Assembly (NCBI GenBank): GCA_023267795.1
Contig: JAHFMP010000012.1
Coordinates: 1-11,873, forward strand
Reading direction: 5' to 3'
DNA: 11,873 nt
DNA from: Candidatus Woesearchaeota archaeon
GTDB taxonomy: Archaea > Nanobdellota > Nanobdellia > Woesearchaeales > DSVV01
A program made the position numbers and the translations under genes. The notes beneath the pieces are model-generated. The model saw nothing but the letters and a program-made list of their open reading frames with translations, did no database searches and was not told the origin of the DNA. Of this stretch, positions 8,099 to 11,873 are shown one piece after another; position 1 is the first letter of the stretch; each line of letters opens with the position of its first letter.

Positions 8099-8328
8099 TC
8101 ACGTATAACCTCAACGCCTTTTTTTCCAGAAGCAAATATCCTTCTTTTTCGAAAAGCATCTATTATCTCAGAAGCTGTTTCTGCGCGTTTTCTATCAATG
8201 GTATCTATTTTTTCAATAGTCTCCTGAATCGAGTTTCGCAGAACAGCACTCCAGTTAATATGATGATGACTTTTCATCTCGTTATGAAGTTGCTTATCCA
8301 CTCGCAAGGAAATAGTAACGTCTGTCAT
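8080..8328 (-). CDS. vapB: VapB-like ribbon-helix-helix antitoxin
   Basis: This 82-residue protein has an N-terminal RHH domain (MTDVTISLRVDKQLHNEMKS, then helix WSAVLRNSIQETIEKID). The C-terminal part is charged (FRKRRIFASGKKGVEVIREW), the usual layout where the tail wraps around and blocks the PIN toxin while the RHH dimer represses the operon. It precedes vapC with a 19-base overlap. A TATA box centred about 28 bases before the ATG, with no ribosome binding site, suggests a leaderless transcript. The specific family naming rests on the paired PIN gene and the RHH pattern, not on a database search. Confidence 0.88.
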   Translation of the reverse strand: MTDVTISLRVDKQLHNEMKSHHHINWSAVLRNSIQETIEKIDTIDRKRAETASEIIDAFRKRRIFASGKKGVEVIREWRDKR

Positions 8329-8350
8329 AAAGCAATGTAATATTTGTAAT

Positions 8351-8364
8351 ATATTTAAATCTTT
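8351..8364 (-). promoter_or_regulatory. vapBC promoter: TATA box with BRE-like purines
   Basis: Read on the minus strand this is GAAAGATTTAAATAT, a good archaeal BRE-TATA match. Its centre is about 27-28 bases from the vapB ATG at 8328, so initiation at or next to the start codon (leaderless) is expected. Confidence 0.6.
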
Positions 8365-8377
8365 CTATTGCAACCAT

Positions 8378-8419
8378 AAAAAAACATCCCACTCCCACAG
8401 ACAAATGTCCGCAGGAGTG
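8378..8419 (-). terminator. Hairpin plus T7 run ending the two-small-gene operon
   Basis: On the minus strand CACTCC pairs with GGAGTG (plus positions 8414-8419 and 8390-8395). An inner GGAC/GTCT helix sits around a short loop, and seven T residues follow (A-run at 8378-8384 on the plus strand). It lies between the 52-residue gene and the vapB promoter, so it would insulate vapBC from read-through. Confidence 0.6.
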
Positions 8420-8469
8420 AAATGAAGAGGGTTTTGGCAAAAGAAAGAGTATGATTACAAGGGAACTCT

Positions 8470-8628
8470 TTACGAAGTAAAGCCCAACATAAATCCTTGT
8501 TCTGCAGGATTCATAACATCATCATCAGTATCATCCATATTATTGACACTATAAACGTCTTCAACAATGTGTTGTTCTTCTGTTCTTCGTATTAATTCAC
8601 GCAATATAGCCCTATTGTTTTTTTCCAT
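8470..8628 (-). CDS. Tiny acidic protein of unknown function (52 residues)
   Basis: The frame starts MEKNNRAILRELIRRTEEQH and ends MLGFTS, 52 residues. The N-terminal half is a predicted basic helix (RAILRELIRRTEEQ). The second half has an acidic Asp run (MDDTDDDV). No signal peptide, membrane segment, Cys or known motif is visible. Support for it being real is the strong ribosome binding site AGAAGGTGAT six bases before the ATG, matching the archaeal 16S 3' end. This site follows the stop of the preceding tiny gene, only 12 bases away, and a hairpin-T7 terminator lies about 50 bases after its stop. Function is unknown; being paired with another tiny gene under the shared repeat promoter suggests an antitoxin, anti-defence or regulatory peptide, but that is speculation. 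Confidence 0.6.
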   Translation of the reverse strand: MEKNNRAILRELIRRTEEQHIVEDVYSVNNMDDTDDDVMNPAEQGFMLGFTS

Positions 8629-8640
8629 AAATATCACCTT

Positions 8641-8775
8641 CTAAATAAAACGATGACTAACTTCAATGCGTAATTCATCATTGTTTGTTGGCTGAAACAA
8701 TGCTTTTGTTTCTCGTTTCATAACCTCAAAAAATAATTCATTGATTGTGGTTGTTTCCAAGCTGAAATTTTCCAT
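8641..8775 (-). CDS. Tiny protein of unknown function (44 residues)
   Basis: The frame MENFSLETTTINELFFEVMK onward is 44 residues and ends EVSHRFI with a TAG stop. A central amphipathic helix (TINELFFEVMKRETKALF) is the only predicted structure. The ribosome binding site AAGGTGATC, the exact complement of the archaeal anti-Shine-Dalgarno core, lies a few bases before the ATG, at about 8779-8786. A TATA box in repeat copy 1 is placed to start transcription roughly 15 bases ahead of the ATG. It is the first gene of a two-gene operon with the 52-residue gene. I recognise no family. Confidence 0.6.
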   Translation of the reverse strand: MENFSLETTTINELFFEVMKRETKALFQPTNNDELRIEVSHRFI

Positions 8776-8813
8776 ATTGATCACCTTTTGATAGAATTAT
8801 AATGAACAAAGTT

Positions 8814-8888
8814 GTTTATATATCTCACACCAGCGTGTCCAGTGTGGGTTGTGCAGCATATTTATTGAGAATAAGAGCACTGGACAAA
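8814..8888 (-). repeat. Promoter repeat copy 1 (short form) before the tiny-gene operon
   Basis: This matches copy 3 over 8818-8888 with a single difference (position 8833, A for G). It carries a minus-strand TATA box (GTTTATATAT on the plus strand at 8814-8823). An inverted pair GTCCAGTG (8837-8844) and CACTGGAC (8878-8885) lies further out, with a TTATT-gag-AATAA mini-stem inside. It stops at CACTGGACAAA and lacks the extra 55 bases of copies 2 and 3. Confidence 0.85.
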
Positions 8889-8982
8889 TAGGGTTTGACT
8901 TGTGGTTTTTTTGTCAATAGATAAATTAGTAAAAATCAAAGAAAGAGCACAACAGATAGAGAAAATTTGTAGATGTAGAGAA

Positions 8983-9090
8983 TCACACAACAACTAAATC
9001 AAGAACAACTCCTGTGCCATAGTTTCTGAGTAACTCTTCAAATAGAGCAATATGCTCATCCTCAAGGAGACCATATTTATCGTTTAACAT
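8983..9090 (-). CDS. Possible 35-residue acidic peptide
   Basis: The frame MLNDKYGLLEDEHIALFEEL continues to a Val-rich end (VVLDLVVV) and stops at TGA. The first part is an acidic amphipathic helix. A TTTATTAATA-like TATA stretch about 28 bases ahead would allow a leaderless transcript; no ribosome binding site is seen. It follows the BRO gene by 57 bases on the same strand. It may be a real microprotein, the remnant of a larger gene, or chance; length gives no statistical support. Confidence 0.3.
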   Translation of the reverse strand: MLNDKYGLLEDEHIALFEELLRNYGTGVVLDLVVV

Positions 9091-9146
9091 AATAATAAAG
9101 AGAGTAATAACTATTAATAAAGATGAGTTCTTTTTTCTCAGCAGTT

Positions 9147-9992
9147 TCATCTTTTAGAACTTTTCAATCTCTTCCTCTTATTCGCTTCAGGCTCTTCCAA
9201 GTAATTTTCGTCAGTAACTACATTTTCTCCAGAAACTATTTCAAGATTCTCTCGTGCATCTCCAGCAATCTTTCCACCTTTTTGAGCAGCATCTTTGTTC
9301 TGTAGAAATCCAACTACATTTTTATTTTGAGCGATCTTTGTTGTAGATGCTTCACCAAGCATTGTGAAAATAAGTTCTAGATCATTCATGTGATCTCGAA
9401 GATTTTCTTTTTGTAGCCCTTTGAATTGTTTATAATCATCAACAGTTTTCCCAAAAGCTGCTTTGCTGATTTCATTGGTGAGAATTGCATATTCTTTATC
9501 CTCATTGACATCTCTCTTCTTCCATTCATCAGTGAGTTCTTGTCGCACAGCTATGCCCCTTACTCTTTTTTCTATCCATTCATTTGAATATCCTTTTGCT
9601 TTGTAAAGCTCTTTCATCCTCGCTTGAGCAAGTTCAGGGTCTTGTATTTCCAGTACGCGCTCATTGCCAACTTTTGCAAGCCATACTTTGAACGGTTCAG
9701 CTTTTTTTGAAGGGATGGACTGGATTAGTCTTAGAATCAATTCTGTATCAGCACAGTCCGTTTCATAATTTTTGCCATCAGAAGACGTAAGTTTCAGTTG
9801 TACGATTTTTTCGTACAACTCAAAACCCTCTTCTTTTAGCTTGATTTTTAGGTCAGACCAGTATCTTCTGGGAATAGAGCTATCTGTTAAAACTTCGATT
9901 ACATCAACAACAGAGAAATACCATTCATCATTGTGCCAGGTTCTTCTTATTTTCTTATCTTGGAAAACAACCAATGCATTTTGTTCATTCAT
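9147..9992 (-). CDS. BRO-N domain protein, DinD-like (DNA-damage-inducible D / phage antirepressor type)
   Basis: This 281-residue protein has an N-terminal BRO-N domain, about residues 5-110: LVVFQDKKIRRTWHNDEWYF, then VVDVIEVLTDSSIPRRYWSD, then DTELILRLIQSIPSKKAEPF and VWLAKVGNERV. BRO-N domains bind DNA and occur in viral BRO proteins, phage antirepressors and bacterial DinD. The C-terminal half (FGKTVDDYKQFKGLQKENLR, LIFTMLGEASTTKIAQNKN, GDARENLEIVSGENVVTDEN) follows the DinD-type pattern, and the length is normal for that group. It ends in a strongly basic tail (NKRKRLKSSKR). The ATG at 9992 is chosen because a G-rich ribosome binding site (GGGGGGAT) precedes it and the TATA box of repeat copy 2 is about 40 bases ahead. 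Such genes move between viruses, plasmids and hosts, so acquisition by transfer is likely. Confidence 0.88.
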   Translation of the reverse strand: MNEQNALVVFQDKKIRRTWHNDEWYFSVVDVIEVLTDSSIPRRYWSDLKIKLKEEGFELYEKIVQLKLTSSDGKNYETDCADTELILRLIQSIPSKKAEPFKVWLAKVGNERVLEIQDPELAQARMKELYKAKGYSNEWIEKRVRGIAVRQELTDEWKKRDVNEDKEYAILTNEISKAAFGKTVDDYKQFKGLQKENLRDHMNDLELIFTMLGEASTTKIAQNKNVVGFLQNKDAAQKGGKIAGDARENLEIVSGENVVTDENYLEEPEANKRKRLKSSKR

Positions 9993-10026
9993 TTGTATCC
10001 CCCTAAGAAAAAGAAAAGAGAAAGAG

Positions 10027-10156
10027 GTTTATATACTTCACGGCAATCTGTCGTGTGTGGGTTGTGCAGCATATTTATTGAGAATAAGAGCACTGGACAA
10101 AGTGGTTTGGGTAGTGCGAATAAATCTTTGTTTGATGGTTGTTTTCTTAACTGCAT
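10027..10156 (-). repeat. Promoter repeat copy 2 (long form) before the BRO gene
   Basis: Bases 10055-10156 are identical to 11115-11216 (102 of 102 by eye). The TATA end (GTTTATATA at 10027-10035) matches copy 1, but bases 10036-10054 differ from copies 1 and 3. The left arm GTCCAGTG is therefore lost while the right arm CACTGGAC (10091-10098) is kept. The far end stops 28 bases short of the KilA-N gene stop, with weaker similarity to copy 3 running on to about 10170. Confidence 0.9.
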
Positions 10157-10183
10157 TGAAGAATGAATTTACTGTCAGAATTA

Positions 10184-11056
10184 CTAATATTTTGCCTTTT
10201 TCCAAAATCCTTCAAATATCTTTTTATATGAATTTGCAGTTTCTTGACTTACAATGAGAATAGCAATAGGGGGCTTTGCGGTATAGGTAACAATGAGCAC
10301 TTTATTTTTGTAAATCCACGTATCTGTAGGAAAATAAGAAAGAGGATAAAATTTTATCTGTCCATAGGTCAATTTTGTGACATCACTTCGCCTCCTAAAT
10401 GAATTATCATAAAGTACCTTTGTTAGAACTTTCTTTTTTCGCTTTATATCTTGATAAATAGCATAATAAGAACCCATTGCATCTGCCATATTTCCAGAAG
10501 CATAAATAATATTTTCCACTGTTTTTGAAATTTTAGGAGGAACCAAGTGTCTTTTTATTGCATCTGTATGAATTCTATAATTGATTTTTGAAAGATTTCG
10601 CTTAATATCCCAATCTAAATGCTTTAGATCGCTCTCCTCTGCTTTCAAGCGCTGAAATTCTTTTATGAGATACAGCTTGAATTCAACAGATATCCAAGAT
10701 GCAAATTCAAATGCAATATCTTTATGAGCATATGTTCCACCATACCTTCCAGATTTTGAAAGTATTCCTATTGCATAAGTACGCTCTATCCATTGTTTTG
10801 GAGTAAGAATAAAATTGTTTAATCCTGATAACTTTCTAAACCCATCGAATTCGATGGAATTAAAATTTGGATTATGTATTTGTTCCCAAAGTCCCAAGAA
10901 TTCAAGAGTAGTTCTACTTCTGAGCCAGTTTTGGATAATATAATCACTTCTATTTTGATCTTTGTATCTTGCAATATCTGTTAATGATATATAGTCTTCA
11001 CTTTTCTGTGAATGAAGAGTAACTTCTTTTCCCAATACATTTAGTTTCTTTCCCAT
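10184..11056 (-). CDS. KilA-N domain protein fused to an archaeal TrmB-like C-terminal sensor domain
   Basis: Residues about 10-125 of this 290-residue protein form a KilA-N domain of the bacterial/viral kind: EDYISLTDIARYKDQNRSDY, IQNWLRSRTTLEFLGLWEQI, TPKQWIERTYAIGILSKSGR, YGGTYAHKDIAFEFASWISV. A basic helical linker follows, with NLSKINYRIHTDAIKRHLVP (155-173), which is also standard for this family. After about residue 190 it diverges: the tail DTWIYKNKVLIVTYTAKPPI then AILIVSQETANSYKKIFEGF ending WKKAKY resembles the C-terminus of archaeal TrmB-type transcription regulators (tWIY...piaIlI...aesyrkiFe.lWk.Ak). The fusion suggests a DNA-binding regulator with an archaeal sensor or dimerisation module. 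A TATA box at about 11089-11097 in repeat copy 3 drives it; no ribosome binding site is clear. The KilA-N call is secure, the TrmB-like call moderate. Confidence 0.85.
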   Translation of the reverse strand: MGKKLNVLGKEVTLHSQKSEDYISLTDIARYKDQNRSDYIIQNWLRSRTTLEFLGLWEQIHNPNFNSIEFDGFRKLSGLNNFILTPKQWIERTYAIGILSKSGRYGGTYAHKDIAFEFASWISVEFKLYLIKEFQRLKAEESDLKHLDWDIKRNLSKINYRIHTDAIKRHLVPPKISKTVENIIYASGNMADAMGSYYAIYQDIKRKKKVLTKVLYDNSFRRRSDVTKLTYGQIKFYPLSYFPTDTWIYKNKVLIVTYTAKPPIAILIVSQETANSYKKIFEGFWKKAKY

Positions 11057-11088
11057 ATTATTTTAGAGAAAAAGAAAGTATTGACAGA

Positions 11089-11216
11089 ATATATATCTCA
11101 CACCGGCGTGTCCAGTGTGGGTTGTGCAGCATATTTATTGAGAATAAGAGCACTGGACAAAGTGGTTTGGGTAGTGCGAATAAATCTTTGTTTGATGGTT
11201 GTTTTCTTAACTGCAT
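11089..11216 (-). repeat. Promoter repeat copy 3 (long form) before the KilA-N gene
   Basis: This copy unites the features of the others. The TATA side (11091-11161) matches copy 1 with one difference, and 11115-11216 matches copy 2 exactly. The inverted arms GTCCAGTG (11110-11117) and CACTGGAC (11151-11158) are intact with a 33-base spacer. It ends 18 bases before the stop codon of the neighbouring small lipoprotein gene. Confidence 0.9.
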
Positions 11217-11233
11217 GGAAGAGTAATTTCTTT

Positions 11234-11677
11234 TCACAAACCTAAGTCAAGACATATTTTATTTATATCTTCCCGAAATTCACCAATATATTTTTCTTGA
11301 TTTCGAGGAGATAAGTTAGTGAGAGGGATCTGCAAAGCACTGTCACGATCAATAATTGCATTAGGAAGGTCATTTGCAGTATAGTTAGCAACAAACAAAT
11401 AAGGATGATGAGGAGAGCTAATAACCAAGTCAGCACCTGGTTCGTAACAGATTGTATCTCTTTTTGAAGTAATATAACAGTATTCTCTACCAATCATTTC
11501 TCCATTATGTATAACAAAAGAGGCGAGTTTTCTGCTGTTACTACTGTCTTCAACAAGAGTTTGTAAAGTAGGATCATTATTTTGATACGAAGTTTTTATT
11601 TTTGGAAATCTCTGTTCAGGATGAATAACAACAACACAGCTAGACAAAAGTGCAACTAATCCTGTAATCCTCTGCAT
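11234..11677 (-). CDS. Small predicted lipoprotein or secreted protein of unknown function
   Basis: From the ATG at 11677 the protein is 147 residues and opens MQRITGLVALLSSCVVVIHP. This is a short basic start and a hydrophobic core ending in LSSC, which fits a lipobox with Cys14 as the anchored residue. The rest is soluble: segments SFVIHNGEMIGREYCYITSK, DTICYEPGADLVISSPHHPY and a helical C-terminus (FREDINKICLDLGL). Three further Cys residues could form disulfides outside the cell. The frame stays open to 11755, but that 26-residue extension overlaps a Nudix-like remnant in another frame, so the internal ATG is preferred. I do not recognise the family. Its stop is 18 bases from repeat copy 3. 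Confidence 0.6.
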   Translation of the reverse strand: MQRITGLVALLSSCVVVIHPEQRFPKIKTSYQNNDPTLQTLVEDSSNSRKLASFVIHNGEMIGREYCYITSKRDTICYEPGADLVISSPHHPYLFVANYTANDLPNAIIDRDSALQIPLTNLSPRNQEKYIGEFREDINKICLDLGL

Positions 11678-11723
11678 AAAATAAAAGGAAAACAAATAAA
11701 GAATAAAAAATGTTTGACATATT

Positions 11724-11837
11724 TGCTTCTCGAACCTCACGAAGGGCTGCTTCATTAGGATTTTCTTTTTGTTCGATATGACCTCCTAAAGTCTAATACT
11801 GTTGCTCTCTAAGAAATATCTTAACTCTATATTTATT
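11724..11837 (-). pseudogene. Decayed Nudix hydrolase fragment
   Basis: Read on the minus strand, one frame gives KYRVKIFLREQQY, a TAG stop at 11793-11795, then TLGGHIEQKENPNEAAL and REVRE followed by AN. This matches the Nudix box G-x5-E-x7-R-E-U-x-E up to the last conserved residues, where E-x-G-U is replaced by A-N-M. A normal Nudix protein would have a Trp or Val at the stop and 60 or more residues after the box. Here the frame runs into the start region of the lipoprotein gene. The frame upstream is also broken by stops. It appears to be an inactivated, truncated nucleotide-hydrolase gene. Confidence 0.55.
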
Positions 11838-11873
11838 CTAACCCTAAAAGCAGTATCTATATCAATAAATACT

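Noticed and set aside
8837..8885. Integron attC-like recombination site in the repeat
   Set aside because: The GTTRRRY / RYYYAAC core pair is not present at suitable spacing (GTTGTGC fails the consensus), and no integrase is in the window.
8814..8888. MITE or insertion sequence remnant
   Set aside because: I found no terminal inverted repeats at the copy ends, no target duplications, and the copies sit at a fixed position relative to gene starts, which fits a promoter module better.
8814..11216. CRISPR array
   Set aside because: The repeats are too long, too few and separated by whole genes; no cas genes are present.
11678..11755. 26-residue N-terminal extension of the lipoprotein gene
   Set aside because: It reads the Nudix remnant in another frame; the ATG at 11677 gives a proper signal peptide with a lipobox.

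Overview
The window looks like an AT-rich archaeal chromosome segment. The evidence is an archaeal/eukaryotic-type glycyl-tRNA synthetase, an archaeal type IV pilus/archaellum-type motor (ATPase plus TadC/FlaJ-like membrane protein), TATA-box promoters 25-30 bases ahead of start codons (some apparently leaderless), and GGTGAT-type ribosome binding sites. The coiled-coil pair beside the pilus motor and the TrmB-like C-terminal domain fit a DPANN-type archaeon (Woesearchaeota/Pacearchaeota-like). That placement is inference, not proof.

Layout. (1) 3-1217, +: the 3' part of glyS, cut by the window edge. (2) 1218-1358: a convergent intergenic stretch packed with nested inverted repeats. (3) 1359-2671, -: two coiled-coil genes in one operon, the second with a ribosome binding site overlapping the stop of the first. 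(4) 2672-2820: a divergent promoter region with a long AT palindrome. (5) 2821-7520, +: an operon of a 54-residue ribbon-helix-helix protein, a 763-residue secretion ATPase and a 729-residue polytopic platform protein. No pilin gene is visible. (6) 7521-7693: two tandem stem-loops between convergent genes. (7) 7694-8328, -: a vapBC toxin-antitoxin pair with a leaderless-type promoter.

(8) 8370-11873 is an accessory region, all on the minus strand: two tiny genes (52 and 44 residues) with strong ribosome binding sites and a hairpin-plus-T7 terminator; a possible 35-residue gene; a BRO-N/DinD-like gene; a KilA-N protein fused to a TrmB-like sensor domain; a small predicted lipoprotein; and a decayed Nudix fragment. 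Three direct copies of one intergenic repeat sit directly before the tiny-gene operon, the BRO gene and the KilA-N gene. Each copy carries the TATA box of the gene it precedes. Copies 2 and 3 are identical over 102 bases and bracket the KilA-N gene.

How the parts may work together. The left half is a housekeeping gene next to a surface-filament motor whose short RHH protein may self-regulate through the adjacent palindrome. The right half looks like a cassette-like array in which unrelated virus/plasmid-type genes share one promoter module, which would put them under common control. This array is the most unusual content of the window.
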